A stretch of 64,000 nt of DNA from Actinomadura luzonensis. Lineage in GTDB: Bacteria > Actinomycetota > Actinomycetes > Streptosporangiales > Streptosporangiaceae. Below are positions 1-6,964 of this stretch, one piece after another. The notes beneath the pieces were generated by a model. The model ran no database searches. It was not told the DNA's origin and saw nothing but the letters and a program-made list of their open reading frames with translations. A program made the translations under genes and the position numbers. The stretch spans positions 1,486,001 through 1,550,000 of the forward strand of contig NZ_JAKRKC020000001.1 of the NCBI RefSeq assembly GCF_022664455.2, in the 5' to 3' direction. Each line of letters begins with the position of its first letter. The first letter of the stretch is position 1.

Positions 1-89
1 GTCTTCTCGTCGTCGCCGGGCGCCGCCGCGTGGGCGGGCACGGCGGCGAGACAGCACGTCGCCGCCGCGGCGGCCAGCAATCGGATCAC
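1..89 (-). CDS. Secreted protein, N-terminal fragment
   Basis: This gene starts near the left edge and runs out of the window, so only about 29 residues are visible. The frame reads VIRLLAAAAATCCLAAVPAH followed by AAAPGDDEK. That is a Sec signal peptide: a basic residue, a hydrophobic Ala/Leu core and an AHA-type cleavage site. I chose GTG at 89 because GGGGGA lies four bases upstream; in-frame ATGs at 110 and 113 are alternatives with weaker ribosome sites. The mature part is missing, so the function cannot be stated. It is divergent from the aldo/keto reductase that starts at 178. Confidence 0.55.
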   Translation of the reverse strand, partial: MIRLLAAAAATCCLAAVPAHAAAPGDDEK

Positions 90-177
90 GGCATCCCCCA
101 CGCCGCCCATCATGCCCCACCGGCGCGGCGGGAAGCGTCTGGCCTGGAGTGCGCTCCAGGTCTTTAGGGTTGGAGGC

Positions 178-1146
178 ATGGACTATGTCAACCTCGGACG
201 CAGCGGCCTCGCAGTCAGCCCCCTCTGTCTCGGCACCATGAACTTCGGCCCGCAGACCTCGGAGGAGGACTCCTTCGCGATCATGGACCGGGCCCTGGAG
301 CTGGGCATCAACTTCTTCGACACCGCCAACGTCTACGGCTGGAAGCTGGGCGAGGGCATCACCGAGCAGATCATCGGCCGGTGGTTCGCCCAGGGCGGCG
401 GGCGGCGCGAGAAGACCGTCATCGCGACCAAGCTCAACGGCAGGATGAGCGACTGGCCGAACGACCAGAAGCTCTCCGCGCTCAACATCCGCCGGGCCTG
501 CGACGCCTCGCTCAAGCGCCTGCAGACCGACTACATCGACATCTACCAGGCGCACCACGTCGACCGGAACACGCCGTTCGAGGAGTTCTGGGAGGCGATG
601 GAGGTCCTGCGCCAGCAGGGCAAGATCATCTACGTCGGCTCCTCCAACTTCGCCGCCTGGCACATCGCCAAGGCCCAGGAGAGCGCCGCCCGGCGCAACT
701 TCCTCGGCCTGGTCAGCGAGCAGTCCCACTACAACCTGCTCACCCGCACGGTCGAGCTGGAGGTGCTGCCCGCCTGCGAGGACTACGGGCTCGGCGTGAT
801 CCCGTGGAGCCCGCTGGCCGGCGGCCTGCTCGGCGGCGTGCTCCGCAAGATCGACAAGGGCCGCTCGGCGAGCGACCACATGCTCAAGGAGCTGGAGAGG
901 CACCGCGACAAGATCGAGGCGTACGAGAAGCTCTGCGACGAGCTGGGCGAGGACCCGGCGCACGTGGGCCTGGCCTGGCTGCTCAAGCAGCGGGCGGTCA
1001 CCGCGCCGATCATCGGCCCGCGCACGCTGGAGCAGCTCGAAGGCAGCATGCGCACGCTGGAGATCGAGCTGGACGACGCCGTCCTGGCCCGCATCGACGA
1101 GATCTTCCCCGGTCACCGCACCGCCCCGGAGGACTACGCCTGGTAG
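178..1146 (+). CDS. Aldo/keto reductase
   Basis: A 322-residue NAD(P)H-dependent aldo/keto reductase, expected to fold as a cytosolic TIM barrel that reduces aldehydes or ketones. The catalytic tetrad is visible as Asp48 and Tyr53 (FFDTANVYG), Lys85 (VIATK) and His126/127 (YQAHH). The C-terminal part carries the usual nucleotide-binding stretch with IIGPRTLEQLEG. The frame is open further upstream to 112, but ATG 178 is preceded by GGAGG and begins the family-typical MDYVNLGRSGL, so it is preferred. It stands alone between a secreted-protein gene and a convergent operon. The substrate cannot be deduced; it resembles the YhdN/Tas-like subgroup. Confidence 0.9.
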   Translation: MDYVNLGRSGLAVSPLCLGTMNFGPQTSEEDSFAIMDRALELGINFFDTANVYGWKLGEGITEQIIGRWFAQGGGRREKTVIATKLNGRMSDWPNDQKLSALNIRRACDASLKRLQTDYIDIYQAHHVDRNTPFEEFWEAMEVLRQQGKIIYVGSSNFAAWHIAKAQESAARRNFLGLVSEQSHYNLLTRTVELEVLPACEDYGLGVIPWSPLAGGLLGGVLRKIDKGRSASDHMLKELERHRDKIEAYEKLCDELGEDPAHVGLAWLLKQRAVTAPIIGPRTLEQLEGSMRTLEIELDDAVLARIDEIFPGHRTAPEDYAW

Positions 1147-1149
1147 GGC

Positions 1150-1233
1150 TCAGGTCAGCAGCGCGCCGAGCACCACGATCAGCAGGAGCAGGCCGAGCAC
1201 CAGGGGCAGCAGCCAGGGGCGAGGACGATCCAC
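1150..1233 (-). CDS. 27-residue single-span membrane micropeptide
   Basis: A very short frame reading MDRPRPWLLPLVLGLLLLIV then VLGALLT. It has a short basic, Pro-rich head followed by one uninterrupted hydrophobic segment of about 20 residues that would span the membrane once. It starts with GTG ten bases after the thpR stop codon, preceded by CCAGGAC, so it could be the last cistron of the MarR-MFS-ThpR operon. No family is recognised. Such a short frame can arise by chance in GC-rich DNA, but the clean transmembrane composition and operon spacing argue for a real product. Confidence 0.4.
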   Translation of the reverse strand: MDRPRPWLLPLVLGLLLLIVVLGALLT

Positions 1234-1243
1234 GTCCTGGAGC

Positions 1244-1801
1244 CTAACCCCGCCCGGCCGGTGCGAGCGCCCATTCGGCGAGTGACTCGTACCTCACCTG
1301 CGGCCCGGTGCGGCTGCGCACGAGCCGGACGCGCTCCGCCCGCCAGGGCGAGCCGCTGAACCCGGACAGCGACTCCACCAGCGGGCGGAGGTCCGTCTCG
1401 ACCTTGGCGCGGGCCAGCGTGAGGTGCGGGCGCAGGGGCTTGCCGTCGGTCTGCGCGGCTCCGGCACGGCGGGCGCCGGCGCGCACCGAGTCGGCGAGCC
1501 TGGTCATGGGGTCGCCGGTGACGCCGACCCAGAGGACGCGGGCCCGGCGCGGCGAGGAGAAGGCGCCGAACCCGGCGAAGGCGAGGTCGAGGGCCTGGTG
1601 CCGGTGCACGGCGCGGGCCAGGCGGGTCTCCAGCTCCGGCAGCGTCCGCTCGGCCACCTCGCCGAAGAAGCCCAGCGTGATGTGCCAGGTGTCGCGGGCC
1701 GGCCAGCGCAGCCCCGGCACCTGCCCGACGTGCGGGGCGATCGCGAGTTCGAGCTCGTCCAGCACCTCGTCGGGCGGCACCAGGGCCGCGAACAGTCTCA
1801 T
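1244..1801 (-). CDS. thpR: RNA 2',3'-cyclic phosphodiesterase (ThpR, 2H family)
   Basis: A 185-residue 2H phosphoesterase of the LigT/ThpR type, which hydrolyses 2',3'-cyclic phosphates on RNA ends to 2'-phosphates; older names call it 2'-5' RNA ligase. The two diagnostic HxT motifs are both intact: WHITLGFF near residue 40 and RPHLTLAR near residue 126. The length matches the family. ATG 1801 opens the typical MRLFAALVPP. It lies 21 bases downstream of the MFS transporter gene and is probably cotranscribed with it and with the upstream MarR gene. Why an RNA-end enzyme sits in a drug-efflux-like operon is not apparent. Confidence 0.88.
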   Translation of the reverse strand: MRLFAALVPPDEVLDELELAIAPHVGQVPGLRWPARDTWHITLGFFGEVAERTLPELETRLARAVHRHQALDLAFAGFGAFSSPRRARVLWVGVTGDPMTRLADSVRAGARRAGAAQTDGKPLRPHLTLARAKVETDLRPLVESLSGFSGSPWRAERVRLVRSRTGPQVRYESLAEWALAPAGRG

Positions 1802-1822
1802 GCCAACAGATTGTGCCCCGGG

Positions 1823-3046
1823 CTAGGCCATGGCGAGCGTCGGCCGCGCGACCCGGCGGCTGATCAGCCGCGTCACGACGACCGCCAGCCCCGTGCCGAC
1901 CAGCACCAGCGCCCCGGACAGGATCACGCCCGTGCGCGGCCCGCCCAGCTCGGACAGCCAGCCCACGAGCGGCGCCCCCAGCGGCGCCCCGCCGGTGAAG
2001 ACCAGCATGTAGATGCCCATGACCCGGCCGCGCATGTCGGGCGAGGTGGCGAGCTGCACGCTGGCGTTCGCGGCCGTGTTGATGGTGATCAGCGCGATCC
2101 CGGTGGGCACCAGCAGCAGCAGGTACACCGGGTAGAACGGCGCCAGCCCGCTCGCGATCTGGAACAGCCCGAACCCGATCGCCCCGGCGAACAGCACCTT
2201 CTTGGTCAGCCGCGCCCGCCGCGCCGCGAGCAGCGCGCCGCCGAGCGCGCCGACGGCGAACATGCTGGAGGCCAGCCCGAACGAGGACGCCCCCGCCTTG
2301 AACACCTCGCGCGCCATGAGCGCGATCGACATCGAGAACGACTGCGAGAACATCGACACGAACCCGATGAGCAGCACCGGCAGCAGCAGCTCCTCGCGCC
2401 GCACCACGTACCGCAGGCCCTCCCTGAGCTGCCCCTTGGCGCGCGGCACCGGCGCGGCGGTGTTGAGCTCGGAGGCGCGCATGAACACCAGCGACGAGAT
2501 GACCGCGCCGAACGTCAGCGCGTTGATCAGGAACAGCGGGCCGGTGCCGCCCAGCACGTAGATCAGCACGCCGGCCAGCGCCGGGCCGACCACGCGGGCC
2601 AGGTTGAAGATGGAGCTGTTGAGCGCGATCGCGTTGGGCAGGTCGCGGCGGCCGACCATCTCGACCACGAACGCCTGCCGGGTCGGCACCTCCACGCAGG
2701 AGATCATGCCGAGCAGGAACGCCATCACGTACACGTGCCACACCTGGGCGGAGCCGGTCATCGTGAGCAGGCCGATGGTGAGGGCCAGCAGGGCCATGAG
2801 GCTCTGCGCGGCGACGAGGATGGGCCGCTTGGGGTAGCGGTCGGCGATCACGCCGCCGAACATGCCGAACAGCAGCATCGGCAGGAACTGCAGCGCGGTC
2901 GCCGTGCCGAGCGCCGCCGCGCTGCCGTGGGTCAGGTCGAGCACCAGCCAGTCCTGGGCGGTGCGCTGCAGCCAGGTGCCGACGTTGGAGACGGTGCCCC
3001 CGGCCGCGAACATGCGGTAGTTGCGAATCCTGAGCGACCGGAACAT
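1823..3046 (-). CDS. MFS efflux transporter (enterobactin-exporter-like)
   Basis: A 407-residue major facilitator with about twelve hydrophobic segments, most similar in style to the MFS_3/EntS-like exporters: it opens with MFRSLRIRNYRMFAAGGTVS and has the loop DRYPKRPILVAAQSLMAL between helices 2 and 3. It probably exports a small molecule across the cytoplasmic membrane by proton antiport. I placed the start at ATG 3046, where the conserved N-terminus begins, with AGGA about ten bases upstream. Codons further upstream in the frame overlap the MarR gene antisense-like and have no family features. It follows marR by 23 bases, so MarR is its likely repressor. The ligand is unknown. Confidence 0.88.
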   Translation of the reverse strand: MFRSLRIRNYRMFAAGGTVSNVGTWLQRTAQDWLVLDLTHGSAAALGTATALQFLPMLLFGMFGGVIADRYPKRPILVAAQSLMALLALTIGLLTMTGSAQVWHVYVMAFLLGMISCVEVPTRQAFVVEMVGRRDLPNAIALNSSIFNLARVVGPALAGVLIYVLGGTGPLFLINALTFGAVISSLVFMRASELNTAAPVPRAKGQLREGLRYVVRREELLLPVLLIGFVSMFSQSFSMSIALMAREVFKAGASSFGLASSMFAVGALGGALLAARRARLTKKVLFAGAIGFGLFQIASGLAPFYPVYLLLLVPTGIALITINTAANASVQLATSPDMRGRVMGIYMLVFTGGAPLGAPLVGWLSELGGPRTGVILSGALVLVGTGLAVVVTRLISRRVARPTLAMA

Positions 3047-3069
3047 CCCGGTCCTGGGTTGCTCAGGCT

Positions 3070-3522
3070 CTATATCTTGCTGAGCTTCTCCAGGATCGGG
3101 GCGGCCTGCCTGAGTATCGACCGCTCCTCCGGCGAGAGCTCCTTCAACCGCTGCGTCAGCCACGCCTCCTTGCGGCGGCGCTCCTCCTTCAGCAGCTTCT
3201 CGGCGGCCTCGGTCACGGTCACGGTCACCTGGCGCCGGTCGGTCGGGTGCGGGGTGCGGGCGACCAGGCCGCGTTCCTCTAGCGCGGCGATCACGCGCGT
3301 CATCGAGGGCGGCTGCACCTTCTCCAGCTCGGCCAATTCGCCGGGGGTTATTCCGGAATGCCGATCCACCGCGGCGAGCGTCGCGAACTGGGTGGGCGTC
3401 AGCGAGTGCGCCGCCGCCTGTCGTCGTAGGCGTCGGTTCAGCCTTGCCAAGGAGACGCGCAGGGCTGAAGCCAGACCCGCGTCGCTGCGCAGGTCCATCT
3501 TGGGCTGGGTGTTTGTTAGCAC
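3070..3522 (-). CDS. MarR-family transcriptional regulator
   Basis: A 150-residue winged-helix regulator. The recognition-helix region is SLTPTQFATLAAVDRHSGIT and the wing contains ALEERGLVARTPHPTDRRQ, the signature DR-rich beta hairpin of MarR proteins. It should bind DNA as a dimer and release it on binding a small ligand. The chosen start is GTG 3522, with AAAGG about ten bases upstream. A 7-bp inverted repeat spans the start region (3515-3542), consistent with autorepression. It is the first gene of the operon with the MFS exporter, thpR and a micropeptide. Confidence 0.9.
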   Translation of the reverse strand: MLTNTQPKMDLRSDAGLASALRVSLARLNRRLRRQAAAHSLTPTQFATLAAVDRHSGITPGELAELEKVQPPSMTRVIAALEERGLVARTPHPTDRRQVTVTVTEAAEKLLKEERRRKEAWLTQRLKELSPEERSILRQAAPILEKLSKI

Positions 3523-3542
3523 GAGTCATTACCTTTGCTAAC
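3515..3542 (-). promoter_or_regulatory. Probable MarR operator (inverted repeat)
   Basis: GTTAGCA (3515-3521) and TGCTAAC (3536-3542) form a perfect 7-bp inverted repeat separated by 14 bases. It overlaps the GTG start of the MarR gene, and a TATAGT box on the minus strand (3540-3545) overlaps its distal arm. A dimeric MarR protein bound here would block both RNA polymerase and the ribosome site. The arm symmetry is seen directly; the assignment to this regulator is inference from position. Confidence 0.6.
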
Positions 3543-3603
3543 TATACGGCAGAGCAAGATATTTCCCCAAACGGTCAAGGTGTCTCACCCCTTGATACCC
3601 CGA

Positions 3604-3629
3604 AGCCGCCCCGCGTGGGCGGGGCGGCT
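3604..3629 (-). terminator. Hairpin downstream of the purine permease gene
   Basis: An 11-bp perfect stem, AGCCGCCCCGC paired with GCGGGGCGGCT around a GTGG loop, starts 22 bases after the permease stop codon. No strong U-tract follows, as is common in actinomycete terminators. It separates the permease from the MarR operon region. Confidence 0.7.
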
Positions 3630-3650
3630 CCGGTCGACGTCCAGAACGTC

Positions 3651-5105
3651 TCAGACGCCGAACAGCGCCCGGATCGGGCCGATCGCGAAGTAGAGGACGA
3701 ACAGCGCGGTCACGCCCCACAGCAGAGGGTGGATCTCCCGCGCCTTGCCGCGCACGACCTTGATCAGCACGTAGCTGATGAAGCCGGCGCCGATGCCGTT
3801 CGAGATCGAGTAGGTGAACGGCATGATGACGACGGTGAGGAACGCCGGGATGGCGATCTCGTAGTCGTTCCAGTCGATGTCGCGGATGGCGGTCATCATG
3901 AGGAAGCCGACGACGACCAGGGCGGGCGCGGCGGCCTCGTACGGCACCACGGTCACGAGCGGCGCGAAGAAGATGGCCACCAGGAACAGCAGCCCGGTCA
4001 CCACGCTGGCAAGGCCGGTGCGAGCGCCCTCGCCGACGCCGGCCGCCGACTCGATGTAGGTGGTGTTGGAGGAGACCGAGCCCGCGCCGCCCGCCGCCGC
4101 GCCGATCGAGTCGACGAGCAGGATCTGCTTGGTCCGCGGCAGCGTGCCGTCCTCCCCCACCAGCCCGGCCTGGCGGCCGACGCCGACGATCGTGCCCATG
4201 GTGTCGAAGAAGTCGGTGATCAGCAGCGTGAAGACGAACATCACGGCCAGCAGCACCGTCACCCGGCTGAAGCCGCCGATCGGGTCGAACTCGGTGAACA
4301 GCGTGAGCGGGTTGTGGAAGCCGAAGATCTCCTTCGGCAGGGTGGGCTGGTTGAGCCGCCAGCCGGCGGCGTTGTCCGGCGCGGACGGCCCCAGCTTGGC
4401 GACGGCCTCCACGATGATCGCCAGGATCGTGGTGCCGACGATGCCGATGAGGATCGCGCCCTTCACCCGCCGCGCCACCATGGCGGCCGTGGCGAGCAGG
4501 CCGACCACGAAGACGAAGATGGGCCACGAGGTCAGGTTGCCGCCGATGCCGAGCTCCAGGGGCGTGCCCGCGGCCTTGCGCACGAAGCCCGCGTCCACGA
4601 AGCCGATCAGCGCGATGAACAGGCCGATGCCGACGCTGATGGCGGTCTTGAGCTGGGCCGGGATGGCGTGGAAGACCGCGGTGCGAAGGCCCGTCAGCAC
4701 CAGGACCGCGATGATGACGCCTTCCAGGAAGACCAGGCCCATGGCCTCTTCCCAGCTCATCACGGTGGCGATGTTGAAGGTGACGAAGGCGTTGAGGCCG
4801 AGCCCGGCCGCCATCGCGAAGGGGACCTTGCCGATGACGCCCATGAGGATCGTCATCACGCCCGCCACGAAGGCGGTGCCGGCGGCGACGAGCGCGATGT
4901 TGGGCGCGCCGCCGTCGCCGATGTACTGGCCATCGACGTCCTTGCCGGTGGCGATGATCAACGGGTTCAGCACCACGATGTACGCCATCGTGAAAAAGGT
5001 GGCCAGGCCGCCCCTGACCTCCCGGGAGACGGTGGAGCCCCGGGCCGAGATCGCGAAGAAGCGATCCAGCGCGGAACCGGTTTCGATGGTACGTGTGTCC
5101 TTCAC
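3651..5105 (-). CDS. NCS2 family purine permease (AzgA-like)
   Basis: A 484-residue membrane permease of the nucleobase:cation symporter 2 family, AzgA branch, likely importing guanine, hypoxanthine or adenine with protons. It begins with FAISARGSTVSREVRGGLAT and the first helix TFFTMAYIVVLNPLI, carries the helix-3 GLGLNAFVTF segment and the signature VTDFFDTMGTIVG-like stretch (ITDFFDTMGTIVGVG), with about 12-14 hydrophobic spans. The chosen start is GTG 5105, which lies about eight bases after the predicted transcription start, so the message would be nearly leaderless; no ribosome site is visible. It is divergent from a DUF2530 gene. Confidence 0.9.
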   Translation of the reverse strand: MKDTRTIETGSALDRFFAISARGSTVSREVRGGLATFFTMAYIVVLNPLIIATGKDVDGQYIGDGGAPNIALVAAGTAFVAGVMTILMGVIGKVPFAMAAGLGLNAFVTFNIATVMSWEEAMGLVFLEGVIIAVLVLTGLRTAVFHAIPAQLKTAISVGIGLFIALIGFVDAGFVRKAAGTPLELGIGGNLTSWPIFVFVVGLLATAAMVARRVKGAILIGIVGTTILAIIVEAVAKLGPSAPDNAAGWRLNQPTLPKEIFGFHNPLTLFTEFDPIGGFSRVTVLLAVMFVFTLLITDFFDTMGTIVGVGRQAGLVGEDGTLPRTKQILLVDSIGAAAGGAGSVSSNTTYIESAAGVGEGARTGLASVVTGLLFLVAIFFAPLVTVVPYEAAAPALVVVGFLMMTAIRDIDWNDYEIAIPAFLTVVIMPFTYSISNGIGAGFISYVLIKVVRGKAREIHPLLWGVTALFVLYFAIGPIRALFGV

Positions 5106-5120
5106 GACGCGAAGAGTGAC

Positions 5121-5149
5121 AGTATGGGATGAACTGCGGAAAGTGTCAG
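5121..5149 (-). promoter_or_regulatory. Promoter of the purine permease gene
   Basis: On the minus strand CTGACA (5144-5149) and CATACT (5121-5126) are separated by exactly 17 bases, a good match to a housekeeping -35/-10 pair. Fifteen bases separate the -10 box from the GTG start, leaving a 5' leader of about eight bases with no ribosome-binding sequence. Confidence 0.6.
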
Positions 5150-5189
5150 TAATGAGATCGAGACCCGATTGGAAGCTAGGGTGGACCAC

Positions 5190-5402
5190 GTGAAGCAGCA
5201 GTGGCACCCCGACCCCGAGCCGATCAAGACCAACGACGTCGCCGCGGTCGGCGTCGGCACCGCCGTCTGGGCCGTCGCGCTCGTCGTCCTGCTGATCTTC
5301 CGCCCCGCGCCGGGGAACGAGTGGTGGATCTGGACCTGCGTGACCGGCATCGGGTTCGGCTTCTTCGGCATGTGGCTGGTGCGCCGCCCCCGCGACAGCT
5401 GA
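5190..5402 (+). CDS. DUF2530 family small membrane protein
   Basis: A 70-residue protein with two hydrophobic spans (AAVGVGTAVWAVALVVLLIF and the WWIWTCVTGIGFGFFGMWL region) joined by a short loop, ending in basic residues. The N-terminal QQWHPDPEPIKTNDVAAVGV is typical of DUF2530, an actinobacterial family of unknown function. I chose GTG 5190, preceded by AGGGTGG, over an upstream in-frame start at 5169. It is divergent from the NCS2 permease; I recall this pairing from other actinomycetes, which would suggest a linked role, but no function is known. Confidence 0.75.
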   Translation: MKQQWHPDPEPIKTNDVAAVGVGTAVWAVALVVLLIFRPAPGNEWWIWTCVTGIGFGFFGMWLVRRPRDS

Positions 5403-5494
5403 CATTCGTCACCTCCCGCGCCTCCCCATAGTCATCGGCAACCGATGGCAGCGCCCACTACAGCCGCGAAGTCCGATGAATCATGCTTGCCGGC

Positions 5495-6964
5495 ATGAGA
5501 AAGCCCCTCGTGACCCTCCTCCTGGGCGCGGTGCTCCTCGCCGGCTGCGGCACCACCGCCGACCCGCCCGCCACGCCGCAGAGCCCGCCGCCCGCGGGCG
5601 CCGTCGCGTGGCGCCCGTGCACCGGCCTGACCGGCGCCGACGGGCGGACCCAGGCCCCGTCCCCCGACGTCGAGTGCGGCACGATCAAGGTCCCCCTCGA
5701 CCACGACCGGCCCGGCGGCGAGCAGCTCGACCTGGCGCTCATCCGCGTCAGGGCCACCGGCGACCGGCTCGGCTCACTGGTGTTCAACTTCGGCGGGCCC
5801 GGCGCGTCCGGCGTGGACACCCTGGCCCTCGCCGCCCGCGCCTTCGCCTCCCTCGGCACCCGCTACGACCTGGTCAGCTTCGACCCGCGCGGCGTCGACC
5901 GCAGCGCCGGCGTGCGGTGCGGCGGCCAGGTGGACAAGCTGCTGGAGGCCGAGGCCACCGACGGCGGCGACCGGCTGGCGGCGGAGTTCGCGGCGGCCTG
6001 CGCGAAGGACTCCGGCAAGCTCCTGCCGCACGTCGGCACCGTCAGCGCCGCCAAGGACCTCGACCTGCTGCGGGCCGCGCTCGGCGAGCCCCGCCTCAAC
6101 TACTTCGGCATGTCGTACGGCACCCACCTCGGCGCCGTCTACGCCACCCTCCACCCCCGCAACGTCGGCCGCTTCGTGCTCGACGGCGCCTTCGACCCGA
6201 CCGTCACCTTCGAGGAGCAGGCCGTCGCCCAGGCCACCGGGTTCCGGCACGCCTTCGAGGCGTTCGCGGCGAGCTGCGTGGCGCAGGGCTGCGACCTCGG
6301 CGCCGACCCGGCCGCCGTCGAACGCACCGTCGAGGGCCTGCTGGACCGACTGAAGAAGCGTCCGCTCGGCGTCGGCGACCGCGAGCTCGACTTCCCGCGC
6401 GCCCAGCTCGCCGTCATCACCCCGCTGTACGCGAAAGCCACCTGGCCGATGCTGGAGCAGGCCGCCGCCGCGGCGGTCGACGGCGACGGCACGGCCCTGC
6501 TGGCCCTCGCCGACTCCTACACCGGCCGCCGGCCGGACGGCACGTACTCGACGATGATGACCAGCCTGCGGGCCGTCAACTGCGCCGACACCGACGAACG
6601 CCCGACCGCCGCCGACACCGCCAGGATCAACGAGCGGATCAGGAAGATCTTCCCGATCCTGGCGGCGGACGGCGCGCCGGCCGGCATCTGCGCCCACTGG
6701 CCGGTGCCGGGCGACGACGCGGCCAAGCACGTCGACGCCACCGGCTCCGCGCCCATCGTGGTGATCGGCGGCAAGGGCGACCCCGCCACGCCGTACCCGT
6801 GGGCGGTCGCGCTGACCGAGCAGCTCAGGACGGGCGTCCTGGTCACCTACGAGGGCGAGGGCCACGGCGCGTACCTGAGCGGCTCGGCGTGCGTGCTGCG
6901 CACGGTGGACGCGTACCTGCTGAAGGGCGAGACGCCCGCCGCCGGGACGAGCTGCCCCGCCTAG
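5495..6964 (+). CDS. Secreted lipoprotein alpha/beta hydrolase, TAP-like peptidase
   Basis: A roughly 489-residue hydrolase of the tripeptidyl-aminopeptidase (TAP) type, which removes short peptides from free N-termini outside the cell. A lipobox (VLLAGC) ends the signal peptide, so it should be membrane-anchored. The oxyanion region is FNFGGPGASG, the nucleophile elbow is FGMSYGTHLG (GxSxG), and the C-terminal TAP-like domain holds the acid and base residues in GGKGDPATPYPWA and GEGHGAY. ATG 5495 gives a compact signal peptide; ATG 5483, four codons upstream, is an alternative. It converges with the GHKL ATPase gene, and the two stop codons share the bases CTAG. Confidence 0.87.
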   Translation: MRKPLVTLLLGAVLLAGCGTTADPPATPQSPPPAGAVAWRPCTGLTGADGRTQAPSPDVECGTIKVPLDHDRPGGEQLDLALIRVRATGDRLGSLVFNFGGPGASGVDTLALAARAFASLGTRYDLVSFDPRGVDRSAGVRCGGQVDKLLEAEATDGGDRLAAEFAAACAKDSGKLLPHVGTVSAAKDLDLLRAALGEPRLNYFGMSYGTHLGAVYATLHPRNVGRFVLDGAFDPTVTFEEQAVAQATGFRHAFEAFAASCVAQGCDLGADPAAVERTVEGLLDRLKKRPLGVGDRELDFPRAQLAVITPLYAKATWPMLEQAAAAAVDGDGTALLALADSYTGRRPDGTYSTMMTSLRAVNCADTDERPTAADTARINERIRKIFPILAADGAPAGICAHWPVPGDDAAKHVDATGSAPIVVIGGKGDPATPYPWAVALTEQLRTGVLVTYEGEGHGAYLSGSACVLRTVDAYLLKGETPAAGTSCPA

